Part shown: piece after piece, positions 20,025 to 32,322 of the stretch
Position numbering within the stretch: position 1 is the stretch's first letter
Layout: each line of letters begins with the position of its first letter
From: Sipunculus nudus
Lineage: Eukaryota; Annelida; Sipuncula; Golfingiida; Sipunculidae
Length of the DNA stretch: 64,000 bases
NCBI GenBank assembly: GCA_026874595.1
Contig: CM049310.1
Coordinates: 50,469,058 to 50,533,057 of the forward strand
Direction: 5' to 3'
The notes under the pieces: generated by a model
The model's database searches: none
What the model was told of the DNA's origin: nothing
What the model saw: only the letters and a program-made list of their open reading frames with translations
Translations under genes and position numbers: made by a program

Positions 20025-21450
20025 CAGTGGTCAGAAGACAGGAGTGGCCTCGGGGCTCATTATCAGTGAGAGCGGACACCTGTTCTGATTAGTGATGGTA
20101 TCGGCGGTGACCTGTTTGATGACAATGCCGGCACATATGACTGTATCCTCACGGCAGCTATGTCTCGTCCATGTGACAGAGCTCGAGGTTTTGACGGATT
20201 ACCGCTCTAATGAAAAACTTGGTAAAAAGTACAAGGCTTATGTTTAATATGGTTATTCTTCATTATATCCTGTTGTGGGATATTGACAGTCAGATCAATA
20301 TAAATGTAAAAACACTTGCTCTGCTAGTTTGGATATGTGTTGGTTGTGCAGGTCTTATAGATCCCAGAAACATGAAATATTTCAGAAGAATCTTTTATTA
20401 ATTATAAATAATGTCTATGATTTAGAAAAAAATACAAAGTTATAAAATAAAGTATATGATTTATATAAGATAGTATAAAAATCCAAACACATCAAAGTAA
20501 ATGAAGATTTTATCAGCTAAAAAAAGCCAAAAGAGTAAAGAAAAATAAGGTAATAAACAAAGTGAAACGTTTCCCAGGCACCATCCACGTCACTTTAACC
20601 CCCCCCCCCCCCTCGCCTCCCCCGCCTCCCCCGCGTCAAACGTTTATATTTGCCAGTGTCACGTGGTAACATCTGTGACCGCTATAAAAAAAACTGTGAT
20701 TTCCCCCCCCCCAAGTTCCCCTCCTATGGTACATGGGCCATTTTAGAGAAGGAATATACTGCAATACATTGGTAATTCGTGTAAATGTTTTGATTAATTA
20801 GACCTTTACATCGTAAATTATAATTATTATTAACTCGTATTTAGGCCCGACTTCGTCTTTGGGAAAACAATTTTTTTCTTTAGCGGACCCGCTGGGCAGA
20901 CTTACCTGTTCAGGTAGTTGCTCTCTCACTGCTTTGCAGACATGGCGTTACCACTACCCCATGTTGAGTTTATCGAGTGGAGTCCACTTGGTATGAGTAT
21001 AGTATATTTGCTTTTATATTGTATATTTACCTTATATATTGTGTATTTTCATACTATATGGGTATTTTATATCATATATATACTACTGATATGTTCACTG
21101 TTTCCGGGGCCCTACTGCTAATCAGTTTACTATGCTAATTGAGCATCCAGGTAAAATATCTTTGTATTATATTTAAACATTTAAACAACAACAAACCTAT
21201 TTACCCTGTTATGTTCCATTATCGCACGTGTACCCCGACCAATCCTATTGTATTCCCGAGGACAATAGGATCAGTGCCAGTCTTTCACATGCCCCCCTCC
21301 CCCCGAATCGCACAAAGCATAATCTCGTAATCTCGTGAAGTCTCGGCTTTTCAAACCACGCCGTTAGCTTCATTCTAACCTCATTCACCTGATGATCGGG
21401 TCGCGTCCCGTGAAACAGACTGTTGTGCATTTACAGTGTTGTTTTTCTTC

Positions 21451-21452
<2 letters not shown>

Positions 21453-21508
<56 letters not shown>
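21453..21508. repeat. (AT)n microsatellite
   Basis: A pure AT dinucleotide tract of about 56 bp in intergenic sequence. Confidence 0.95.
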
Positions 21509-21510
<2 letters not shown>

Positions 21511-22493
21511 CATGTACAAGAAATCAAAAGTGACGTTTTGAGGATCCTTTAATACTTTTGACTAATTCTACCTATACATCGTTGGTCATTTCTATTTCAA
21601 TGCTGATAGTGCTTTGGAAATATTAGGCAAAAAAAAATAAATAAATAAATAAAAATAAATAAAAGGTATGGTTCTCAGGCACCGCCGCGTCAATTTTATC
21701 CCCCGCATCAAACATTTTTAATTTGATTTTCATCTTTCAAATACAATTTTGATATGTTTCCTTTGCTATGTTGTGCTTTTACCTGTTAAGCAAAAACACC
21801 CTGTTATTTTTATGCTTTTCCAAAGTAATATGCCATTTTTATCGAAACATACAAAAAAAGGTAAAAAAAATTATAAATAAATAAATAAAATACCACCCGC
21901 CCGCAGTGATTTCTGAAAAAAAGTGCTTGAGAACTATACTTTTTTCTAATTTTTTTTGGCCTATTTTCATAGTAATAAAAATAAAAATAAAAATTCGCCT
22001 GCCATCATCAGAAAAAAAGTCCCTGAGAAACATATTAAAAACGTAAAACGTAAAAAAAGCTGACGGAAATATTACATGACAATACATTTTTGTGTGTGTA
22101 ACAGCCGGACGTGTTAATATTGAAATTAAGGAACATACTACCACCATACCTCTGTTCAGGACAATATTCAATATTTTCATTTTAAAAATTCTAACAGTGA
22201 TGATTGCAGAAACGGTACGTATCTCATGTTATTTTATTATATTTATTATGCTAACCGGAACATAAAAGGCACAAATCTGAAACTTGAAACATCGGTAACT
22301 GTAACTATGGAGTTATAATGATTGTAACTAAATGCTGTAACTTACATGCAACTTTGTTGCAACTTTGGAGTTGCTATTTGAGTCACACAAACATATAGTA
22401 AATAAACTATAGATATTATCAATGTAAAGAATGACAAATGAATTTCCGAGGATGAGTTGACATTTTGCTGATTTATTGTCTTTTGATAATATA

Positions 22494-22519
22494 ATATATA
22501 TAAATATATATATATATAT

Positions 22520-22551
<32 letters not shown>

Positions 22552-22575
22552 TATTATTTATATATATATATTATA

Positions 22576-22619
<44 letters not shown>
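22494..22619. repeat. Irregular AT/ATATGT low-complexity tract
   Basis: About 125 bp of AT dinucleotides interrupted by ATATTATA and ATGTATAT steps. It is self-complementary and low complexity, with no other content. Confidence 0.9.
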
Positions 22620-22625
<6 letters not shown>

Positions 22626-24329
22626 ACCATATAAATAGTTGCTTGATTCAAAATATTGAACGACAGTATACTGTTTCCTAAGGAGGAATTAAGCTGTGCT
22701 CACTCCTAAGGTACACACTGAAATATGTGTATAAAGTTCGTTTGAATAGGTAAGATTAAGCTGGGCTTACTAGGGTTGCTTTCACACATTAATTGTGTTA
22801 ATACCTTTAACATGCTATTTGCCGATGTATTGACAATTTTTATTAACCAGTCATATTTTGCCATTTACCTTACTACACAGTTCAAAGGCCGGTTGAAAAT
22901 ACCCCAAGATATATTTATTTTTCTCTTAAAAATGTTGTTACCATATTATACTTTAACTCAAGATTAAACGAGGGATTCAGCAAGACAGCTTGTTTTAACT
23001 TGTATATTGTGTAACTGACTTTAGAATGATCATGGGCATGCCACCTTCTGTCGTTTGAAAACTTGAAGCCGTTAAAGCGTCTTTCGACCTTTGGTACACA
23101 AATATTTTTCAACAAGAAAGATTTTTATTGATTATAGTCTGTGTCAACGCCAAACACATATTCTCTAGGTATATAATTTAATAATATTATAGACTCGAAG
23201 TAGAGTAAATAAAAATTCAGTTTATATATTTATAGAACAACAAGCGTCTTTTTCTAACAGAAGGTGACAGATCTCTTCTGTATTTAATATTAATAATGTG
23301 ATTGTACCGAATGGTAACCCCGCTTTTAACGAACATTTGGTACACAAAGCCAGGGTCATTGTTTGAGAATGAAGTGAGTACATGACTGTGACGTCATCGC
23401 AGCAATTTATTCTTTGAAGCTTTCAGACGGATAAAGTGGATGACTTTGTGATATTCATTTTTGACCCGATAATGCGGTAGAAGATACCATAAAGATACCA
23501 AATAAAATGCAGAACGTCCTTGCTGTTTGTAAGAACAAGGCACTCTTGCTTTGAAACAACTTTATTAACAATTCATCCTTCAGCCATCTTACTTATGAAT
23601 ATAACCACAAAAAAGACTGAAAATGAACTATTAACAGAGATACAGAATAGTCCTTGTGCCAACTTGGATGCTACGGATCCGTATATCATCTGACCCTGTA
23701 TAATTTTGATAGCAAGAAGAGAAAGCACTTCATAATTTAGTTAACAAGGGGTCAATCGGTTTTGGGTATGTAATGATGAATATGAACTCTCAGTGTCTGC
23801 TATCGCAGGGCTGTATTAAACTATGGTATGTTTATAAGAAAAACAAGTGCGGTATGTTTATAAGAAAAAAAAAAACAGTCAACCGTCAATGAATGTAACG
23901 TCCGTTTATTTGGCAACACCAGTCTGTGATCAGCTATGTATCCATATTTTGTTTGCTAGGATTAGGAAATATTTAATATATAGAATGTGTGTGCTCAGGA
24001 GTGAAATTTTTATATATTTAATACAAATCTGAAATCTAATGCAATAAAACTACACTACTCGGGCGATCCTCTTTACTCTGGTATCTATGTTTTAACATCT
24101 AATAATATGTTATTTATAAGTTTAGGATGGACGAAACTATCACCAAAATCATTAATAATACAAAAACCAATAACCGCTTTAATAAGACTTAGAAAAATAA
24201 GGGTGGAATGTACAGTGGCCAGTTACTTTGACAGCATAGGAACCTGGAACATACAACCATGTTCGATCATACTGAGAGTGATTGTGTAGAGCGTTTTGTC
24301 ACTCTTCCAAAGAAATAAACTACAATATA

Positions 24330-25075
24330 GCTGTGTTCCGGCGACGGCATCGTCAACGGCGACGACAATGACAATGCGTTTTGGGTGTACACATTAACAA
24401 GGCCAAATCACACGTGATTTGTTTATCACGATGGACCCCCAGCCGACGGTTTCCTACTAAATATTGCCCCGGACTTGAATTACCGTGCCCACAAGATGAA
24501 GAATTGAAGTGAAGGGGTAAACTGGGTCTAACTTTTTAACCAAAGACGGAGACAGGAAGGAACTTATTGGAATTTATTCACACCCTTATGAAAATTAAGA
24601 GTCCTTTAGATTATGTTATCGTGTATCTACATTTCAGTTCTCTATCTTACCTTTTTTTACCATTAAGCTGATATTATATGAAAGGATGTCCCTGCATGGT
24701 AGTAGTGACGTGATTTTATGGGAGTGGCGCCGTACTATAATGTCCGGTACCGGCAAAAAATTGCTCACAGACGGATAGTAAACCGCATTGTCGTTGCCGC
24801 ATCGTGCGCATTTGTACACTCCGATGAATTTTCATATGACCGATTTTTTTGTCGTTTCCGGCAGAGTTTAAAGCTATGTACACATTCATACGGTTATCCG
24901 GAAACGTCAACGGCGATGACAACGACAATGCGTTTACGGTGTACACATTAATCCGGCAAAACTTATAATCGTAGGCCAAATGGCACAGCTTGTTCATAAT
25001 GATGGACCTCTAGGGCGATGATATCCTTCTACATATTGCCTTCGACTTAATTTATCGTGAGGACAAGATGAAGAA
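24330..25075. repeat. Diverged ~550-bp tandem repeat in unit 1
   Basis: The markers CGGCGACGACAATGACAATGCG, split here as CGGCGACGAC and AATGACAATGCG, followed by GTGTACACATTAA, occur near 24355-24395 and again near 24910-24950. They are followed each time by a GATGGACC..ATATTGCC block. The same repeat occurs in unit 2 with an additional partial copy. Confidence 0.55.
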
Positions 25076-25550
25076 GAGAGGTTAGATTGGGGGTAGGGCG
25101 GGGCGGGTATTCGCAATGCCTTTTCGCAGGCTTCTATTCGCAGAACTTGCATATTTAAGGTTTACATTTAGAGTCTATTCTCAAATAGAAACATATTCAA
25201 CTCTAATACTTACACAGTGAAAATCCTTAATTTTAAATAACACTCTTAAAGGAATTAATGGGACATGCCACTCAAGGTGCCGATAGAAAATAATATGAAA
25301 TTATCGAATAACTGAGAATAAACAAATTCTTTCTCCTGACACATTCATTTTTGAATGAAATGATTGTCGTTTGGTCTATTTTTCTGTTGTATTTAATAAC
25401 ACACACACATGCACCCCCGCCCCCCCCCCCCCCCACACACACATACACGTACATTTAGAGGGTTACTACTGAAAGCAGATTGTAAGCGCCAGCGAACAGA
25501 AATGGACTCTGAAAGTTTTTTTTCTGTTTAGGAAATAAACAGTTTAATGA

Positions 25551-25718
25551 TTAACGGCTGTTGTCCGCGATCCAGGCAGAGAACTCGCTGAGACGAGTGT
25601 AGACAGAGGGCGTTGTCTGCAGGCACGAGCTTTGTTGGTTACCGAGACCCCATGACGTCACACCTGCAACCTTCCATTTGCCATCGACATTGCAGTGTAG
25701 GGGTCCGCCGCTGTCACC
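25551..25718 (-). CDS. Protease 2 exon 6 (Ser-active-site exon)
   Basis: After a CTTTAG acceptor the exon reads [19 protein letters not shown] and on to [13 protein letters not shown] with TAA; 168 bp starting in phase 0. No strong AATAAA lies just beyond; an ATTAAA variant sits 4 bp after the stop, so the poly(A) site is unsettled. Confidence 0.95.
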   Translation of the reverse strand, partial: GDSGGPLHCNVDGKWKVAGVTSWGLGNQQSSCLQTTPSVYTRLSEFSAWIADNSR

Positions 25719-26660
25719 CTAAAGGTATAAAAAAGGTATTTAAACAGTTTGAAAACAATTGTCATTGTGTGTTGATAACCATAAACGGTAAGGGGAGGTG
25801 CTTTCTATACCTGAACATTGTCTAAGGTATTCCCTAACTGAGGGATTTTCTCTCGTGTTATCATGTGAGAAAGAATAAAACTCTATTCTTGTCTGTTTTT
25901 ACCCATTTGACATCACTTTGACCGTACAAAAACGATGCGGTGTTAATATGAACTCCTCCAAAAGCAATAAGAAAAAAAGCTAGTTTAAAAATCCTTCTTT
26001 AACAACTTCGTGTGAAACCCTCATTGAAAAGTAAACTATAAAAGGATTCCAAATAGATGTTGTATAAACAAATTTGAAGTGAGACTAAAGGTATTGCCGC
26101 AGTGATTAATATTGTGATGAGTGCTATATTAATTAATGTGTTGATCCGTATATTGAAAAAAGATCATTGTATTAAATGTGTCCATGAATCATTTTTATTA
26201 AAAGAAAATGTTAATTTCAGATATAGGTGAATATAACAAGAGTCTGATCTATGGTCATACTTTTTCTTAATATATAAATATGTCTTACATCGTGATTTCC
26301 GGCCCGACTCGTGGCTCGTGGCATAATTATTCTCAGTATGCATTTTAGTTGGTATATTTTCACTTTACTGGTCGGAGTGGTAAAACTATACCTGGCAGGA
26401 GCCGACTTTGTTGTTGGAGTCGTAGACACACACGTGGGTGTCCAGGATGCTGGTGTCGTAGCCAGAAGGCGCCAGTAGAGTCTTACACTGAGTGTTAGAA
26501 ACGACGGGGATCTGCGCCTCCTGGAGTGTCGGAGAAGCAGCGTTGGAAGCGCCATCTGTCAGCATTAATAAAATATCGTTAGATATAACTAGTAATAATT
26601 AAACATAAGTTTCATGCTAGACCCACGTATAATGTAAATGTATTTATTATATAATATATT

Positions 26661-26698
<38 letters not shown>

Positions 26699-29600
26699 GC
26701 GAATATGCAGAAAAATAAGCCAGGTCTGTCACATCAGGACATAGTGTTTGTTTTTGCATTTTCCGATATGCTTGCATAAATATTGCCATTACTGTACCCT
26801 ATTATTGTCATTATTGTACCCTACAACAATACGTGTACGCATCTGTATTGTTTCCAGTAGGATATTTTAAGTAAATATAAGCTGCTCACTTTAATAGTGA
26901 TTCTTTGAGCGCTAAATTAATTGAGAAAAATTTTTTAGAACATTTAACTGATTGCTTTATAACTTCCTATACGATATATATGTGAATCGCCGTCTTCTCC
27001 TTTACAAGCAAATAGATATCTATAGGTGCGCGCGCAAGCGGATGTGCTGACCTGTTTTTCCCCAGCCGGAGATCCAGCACTCGCTCGCTTCCAGGTTGTC
27101 GCCTGTTACAGCCAGAGTGGCAGCTTGTACGTTACCTCCCAGGGTAGCAGCAGATGACAGGTCCAGCATCGAGATGTCGTTAGGGAAGCCGTCACCAGAA
27201 TTGTCCCACAACTCGTGCTGCAACGTCACATATTGAAGATAATAGGGGTGCGAGTTTCTGCGTATATGGCTTAAGAAAAGTTGGAAAAGACAAAGACAAA
27301 TTTGTTTTACTTGGTTATTAAGTTGTCACATCTGAATCGCAGAATGGCTTTGGTTAAGATATTCTGATAAAAAGAAAAAGCCTCAGACAACTAAAATAAA
27401 CTTCGAAGTAAATCTCGATTCTTGAAGCCTCCTACCTATATGCAATATTCCTCAGTTTTTGTCATTATTATATTATAACCATTATTTAAATTATATTTTA
27501 TTATTTTTATAAACTTATATTCTAATTGTATTATATTATTACCAGTATTACACTTTTTGGAGATCTTAAATTTCTTTATAAACGTTCTTAGGTCATTAAC
27601 ATAAAATAACGACACATATAATTGATTAGAATCGTTCATTAGAATCATCAGGTTTCTTTTAATAGTATTACTTGTCTGAAAATGAATGAGTTTGGGTGAT
27701 GTAAATTTCATAGAATGAAGGATTGAAAATTCTTATAATTTATGGATCATAATAAATTAAAATTCATAACTGTATTACCTCAAAAATGTCACTCAGGACA
27801 ATAGTCTGTTCTGCGTCGTTGCTCTCTCCGTTGTTGACGGTTGTGGCACCGAGAAGAACTCTCATGTCAAAGGCAAGTCTGGAAGAAGAATAACTCTTAG
27901 ACAGTCCTTACAAGTTTAAAAATGTACTGAGAAAATCAAGGGAATAAAAAATATCTTGAATGGTAAAATAACAATTAGTTTATATCTTTAGGTTATAGAT
28001 TTCTTCTACAATATGGTGTCTAAGAGCACAAGAGACATGATATACTCGCTGCTTGTTTTCACGGTCACCCGGTGGCCGCTGCAATATGGATATTAGTTAT
28101 ATCCTATCTAGATCCACAGTGAACCGCCTAATTGTAATTTTTAGACATATCAACGTATTATATCAACTTCATAAATAGAAAAAAATATGTTGTTTAATTC
28201 AGATATTTGCGTTATACGGTTTCAATGAAATAACACCAGTGTCATTGGATATTTTGAATATAATTATGTTTATTATTAGTAGTATCATTACTTTTATTAA
28301 CAACAGTAATACTGATCAAGAGTAGATTTACTTCTACGACAGTTTGTGGTTTTAAAGTAGTTTCAGCAGAACTGACAAAACCAAAGGTACAGGTTCATAT
28401 TGTGGTTGCTGTAGCATATACTTGAATGTTGTATTGCTTAATGTAGTGTAATCCAGAGAGAAGGTTCATTAGGTTGAAAACATTTGTTTTAATCATAATA
28501 AGCTATGAGTCCAGCACAAGAATTAAGGCGGTGTAGAAGAAGGTGATCGGAGATAATGAACGTATGAACGTGCATGACATCAGAAACGTAACATATACGT
28601 GACATCATACCCACCTGCCCTCAGTACAGTGAGCAGCCGTGAGAGCCCGAGTGGAGCTGATGAGGACGGCGCCACAGGTGTGGTACCATCCCCCAAAGAA
28701 ATCGTTGTACTGGAGGGACAGCTGCCACGGCCACCTGCCGGCAGCTGCCGCGGAACCCCCGACGATCATTGGGATCTCCATGACGGGCACGAGCTGGCGG
28801 GGTCGCGCTTCGGCTGAAAGTATAACATAAGGATAACGAAACTAGAAGCAGTCAGAGGTCCGCAAAATCCTAATAAAAAAATTGTTATGTGCGTAACTAT
28901 ACACATAAAATGTCTTACGATTTACCAACTCCAAGATAGGTAGTTCAATCAAAAAGGGGGACGCTAATACCGGTGAAAGAAAGGCCTGGCCCTCGGCAGT
29001 GACGAAGAAATTGCACTGTCTCACAATCGTAAAGAAGTCGTCATATTAAAGACAAAAATATTACTAAGTGACTTAAAGTGAAATCGGCGCTCGAGCCAGT
29101 CACAGGTCTCCGGAAAATCCGGTGCGCACTGGCTCCCTCAGCCGACATGGACGGGCCACAACAACCCATTCTCATGGCAGCACCTCGTCATAGTCGCCAG
29201 CGGAGAAGGCCGAGCGTTTTACTGCTCAGCTGTCCAGGCCCCTCACAAACATATTAAGGTTATCACGAATGCCTAAGAAAAATCTAATGACATGTTTCTT
29301 GAGTGTTATTCCTACAGGTAATTAACATCCAATGTACCCTTGTAACTACATCTAATAGGCTTTCCTGGTTTTTTTATATAATCCCTACCTGTGTGTTTAT
29401 AAACTTTACAGATTCCTATATTTACTTGTTATTTTTAAAACATAAGGAAGTATATGAATGTGAGTCGATAGGTGTTAATTCCAGGATTGAAATTGAACTT
29501 GGGATCATGAGCTTTTTCCCAGGTTGCAGCTGACGTCCAGCGGACACTCGACGTACTGTTACTGTAGAGAAAGATCGTTCAACTTTATACCAGTATCATC

Positions 29601-30455
29601 ACAATACCTTGGTACAGCTTAAGAATCTTTTCCAAAATCACTTTTAGTCAAAATAATATTTTTACATATTGATAATTCGCAGAAAGATCTCTATAAGTTT
29701 TGCTTTTAAATAAATTTAATGTTATTGATTTGAAGAATTTAAATTTAAACCAAAGTTTAATTTACAAAATAATTAAAAGCCCGCTATATAATTCCCATCC
29801 TCCAACAAAGGGTAATTCACAATAACATCATCTTAAATACATAAAAATATATCCTAGTCCTAATTTTTATTGTTTATCTATTAACGTTTCCACTTTTGAA
29901 ATTTAATTGATAAATTCAGGACAAGGTAAGAAATATTTTTTGTGGTGCACCACATTTTACCACCAGAACGTACATCTAAGCCAAGAATATATCGGGGAAA
30001 ATTGAAAAAAAGGATACAAATTGACTGTGTTACAAACAGTAGTTGTCCTGATCCATATATTAATAAGTCAGGCAGAACTAAAAAAGAGGAATAAAGGAAT
30101 AAAAACTGATTTGAACAATTGACCTTTCTCTAAGTACATCAAACAGTTTATTCGGTTCCAATATTTGGATTTATATTTTTTGTGTGTGCGCCGGAGTTAT
30201 TTACGTTCTAGCCGCACAGTGCTAATTCTCATTACTGAGCCCTATAAAAATACCCCATGGGCAGCTCTGTCCTAATATAGTCATCCAATATGGCACCCTG
30301 TCGCCATTTTGTGGTTCGCCGAAACACCACGGGGTGGTAGGACTGTACGAGTAAATAAATCAATAATTTTGTTACCTTAACTTGTCAATTTATTTTAATT
30401 GACATTCTCATGTAGCGCTTAAACAGTGGGATGCAAAATCTTCCAATGAACATTG

Positions 30456-30521
<66 letters not shown>

Positions 30522-31222
30522 TTAATATTGTAACTTGATATTGAGGTTGTGGCCTTGTCTGTGTTATTATATTTGCGAATTATTGCACTATAGCAGACTT
30601 TTACATTATAGTCCAATGAATACGTCTGTTTAAAAATTTGTTGCTGGAAACTCAAAAGATTAATAGATACATAAAATGCATTTAAGGGGAATTCTATGCT
30701 TCGGACTGCCGTCCGAAAAAAATGAATGCAACGTACATTTAAAATAAAAATTAAACTGCCGACAGTCCGCCGAGACATTAATAGGCCATTCGGGAAATAT
30801 CAACGGATTACATGGGCATTTTTATTTAATGTTAATTGAATCACCTTCCGTTTAAACATGGTGCTGCCTATTTATCTCATTATGATATTTTTTTTAATTA
30901 ACCTTTGCGTTATCTGATTTTTTGTGAGTGTGTACATGGTTATTATTTTAAAAGCTGGAAATATAATCACATTTAAAGCATATGTTGCACCAGGGAATGA
31001 GTGATGTTACGTCACATCATGTACCGTGCCATTTTGTATCAGGCCTCTAATCGGTCACCTAGTTTAATTTCTTACAGTTCACAGAGAACTGCCTTGAAAC
31101 GTTTGACCTGAAAATCTATAATATAGTGAAATATATATACATACATAAACTTAAAATGTTAAAGGTTAAAGTGCCTTACCCACTACCGCTACACATACGA
31201 TGGTCAGCAAAGTCCGGAACAT
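25551..31222 (-). CDS. Elastase/chymotrypsin-like serine protease 2 (6 exons, 279 aa)
   Basis: The exons in transcript order are 31222-31180, 28813-28615, 27878-27779, 27217-27052, 26555-26392 and 25718-25551. They sum to 840 nt with phases 1,2,0,1,0 and GT-AG borders. The protein has a signal peptide ([17 protein letters not shown]), a propeptide ending in Met30, mature start IVGG at 31, His76 (TAAHC), Asp128 (PNDISML) and Ser227 (GDSGGP). Position 189 equivalent is Gly (KVGSCQGDS), so it is elastase/chymotrypsin-like rather than tryptic. It is intact and near-identical to protease 3, with 7 amino-acid differences by hand comparison (two at the start of exon 3, one in exon 5, four in exon 6). 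A secreted digestive role is inferred from family and leader. Confidence 0.94.
26392..26555 (-). CDS. Protease 2 exon 5
   Basis: The 164-bp exon completes a split Asp codon, then [40 protein letters not shown] and KVGSCQ before GTATAG. The homologous exon in protease 1 differs mainly in the [10 protein letters not shown] loop. Confidence 0.94.
26661..26696. repeat. (GA)n microsatellite, unit-1 specific
   Basis: A GA tract in intron 4 of protease 2. The matching position in unit 2 (about 37036-37052) reads CAGAGAAAGAGAAAAACG, so the tract has expanded or contracted since the duplication. Confidence 0.85.
27052..27217 (-). CDS. Protease 2 exon 4 (Asp-active-site exon)
   Basis: The 166-bp exon reads [20 protein letters not shown] with the catalytic Asp, through [12 protein letters not shown], ending in phase 1 before GTCAGC. 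The peptide is identical to exon 4 of protease 3. Confidence 0.95.
27779..27878 (-). CDS. Protease 2 exon 3
   Basis: The 100-bp exon encodes [20 protein letters not shown] through VLSDIFE and ends in phase 0 at GTAATA. The first residues differ from protease 3 (LAF versus IAL). Confidence 0.94.
28615..28813 (-). CDS. Protease 2 exon 2 (propeptide and His-active-site exon)
   Basis: The 199-bp exon after ACTTTCAG encodes [15 protein letters not shown], then [19 protein letters not shown] and [16 protein letters not shown], ending in phase 2 at GTGGGT. The differences from protease 3 that I find in this exon are silent. Confidence 0.95.
29085..29260. other. GC-richer block in intron 1, shared by both units
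   Basis: CGAGCCAGTCACAGGTCTCC, the GCCGACATGGACGGGCCACA block and CCAGCGGAGAAGGCCGAGCG stand out from the AT-rich intron. The block recurs at 39415-39590 in unit 2. It could be an old SINE or exapted sequence; the frames are not conserved enough to call it coding. Confidence 0.3.
30462..30520. repeat. (AT)n(TG)n microsatellite
   Basis: An AT tract grading into TG in intron 1 of protease 2. The unit 2 equivalent at 40782-40808 is shorter and ends in ATAC steps, showing divergence after duplication. Confidence 0.9.
31180..31222 (-). CDS. Protease 2 exon 1 (signal peptide)
   Basis: ATG at 31222-31220 starts [14 protein letters not shown] and the exon ends in phase 1 before GTAAGG. The start is fixed by the hydrophobic leader and a TATA box about 40 bp upstream. 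Confidence 0.9.
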
Positions 31223-31260
31223 TTTGAGGAGGATGGTCAGTTGTCAATACAGGTGCTCCT

Positions 31261-31270
31261 GTATATATAG
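31261..31270 (-). promoter_or_regulatory. TATA box of protease gene 2
   Basis: CTATATATAC (minus strand) lies 39-48 bp before the ATG. A GATA-type TTATCA hexamer is at 31279-31284. The same arrangement is found upstream of protease 3. Confidence 0.7.
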
Positions 31271-31946
31271 CTGGACCCTTATCAGGCGCACCCTAATCAG
31301 AAGCCAAGCCCAAGGGACAGGTTTGGGGTTAAAGATTACACAAGCAATTCAATGAAACCTCTCCTGTGAATTTGCGTCTCCTAAATAGACCCTAGAACGG
31401 AAGAATCTGTTGATTTCCCGCGATAAACACCGAGATCGAGGTTAATTTCCTGACACTCTTTAAATATGTTTAATTTTCCCTATATTGCAGTAGATGTCTG
31501 TGTTATGCAAAAGCCGGTATATTATATTTTACATTTATATAATATGTTAAATAAAGTAAAAAAAAAAAATATGTATAAATAAGAAAGGAGACGATAACCT
31601 CTAGGATAAAGGAGTAAAAGGGACAATTTTCTGTATCCCCCAAGAGCTATGGAATGAAAACAGGGATATCAGTTCTCCGAGACAATGGAGCTTATATTTG
31701 TCTCGAATTACAAGCAAGTAATGTACCAATACGGGAGGAGGGGGATGCTGGTCTTAAATTATACACGATGATAATGTTTTGGGCACGTTCCCATTTTCAA
31801 TAGAGCTTCGGAATACAGCATATCTAATCTATATTATCCATTTGCTAAATCATAAAAAGTCCAATCTTGACATTGTATATATTTTATAAGAGGAAACAAG
31901 TTATTCGGTACCGAAGTGTATTCAGTATCAACATTGCAACAGAACC

Positions 31947-32029
31947 CAGTGGCGTATCCAGGATTTGAAAATAGAGGGCGCGCAGCCCCAAAGTCGGGAA
32001 AGGGGGCTGTTCTGCGTCTTTTAGACATG

Positions 32030-32080
<51 letters not shown>

Positions 32081-32277
32081 TACATTTTTTTCTAAATTAT
32101 ATTGATATTCCACAAATCCCTATTAGTAGGTAGCAAGCATATTTAAACTTGTTTGAACACACTGCGTGGCTGTTAAATTTTCTCCTACTAAACATGTCAG
32201 ATATTGTTATGATTATTATATGTAATTTCGTAAGGTATCTATTTCAAGTTGTTTATTATGTTGTAAAGTTGTTAACC

Positions 32278-32322
<45 letters not shown>

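Larger units (their letters stand above)
20030..23963. other. Intergenic, repeat-rich, no gene seen
   Basis: The stretch lies between the promoter of protease 1 and the start of the duplicated unit. It contains C-runs at 20600-20613 and 20703-20712, two related GGCACC..CGTCA segments (about 20578 and 21680), an (AT)n tract at 21453-21508, a long irregular AT tract at 22494-22619 and a 10-bp-stem inverted repeat at 21240-21271. No coding exon or RNA gene was recognised. Confidence 0.5.

Noticed and set aside
28639-28830. Plus-strand frames opposite protease exon 2 (also 38926-39163, 18324-18509)
   Set aside because: They are antisense shadows of a coding exon with the His-loop protease signature on the minus strand.
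30458-30778. 106-codon minus-strand open frame
   Set aside because: Its end is microsatellite-encoded and the rest is intronic and not preserved in unit 2.
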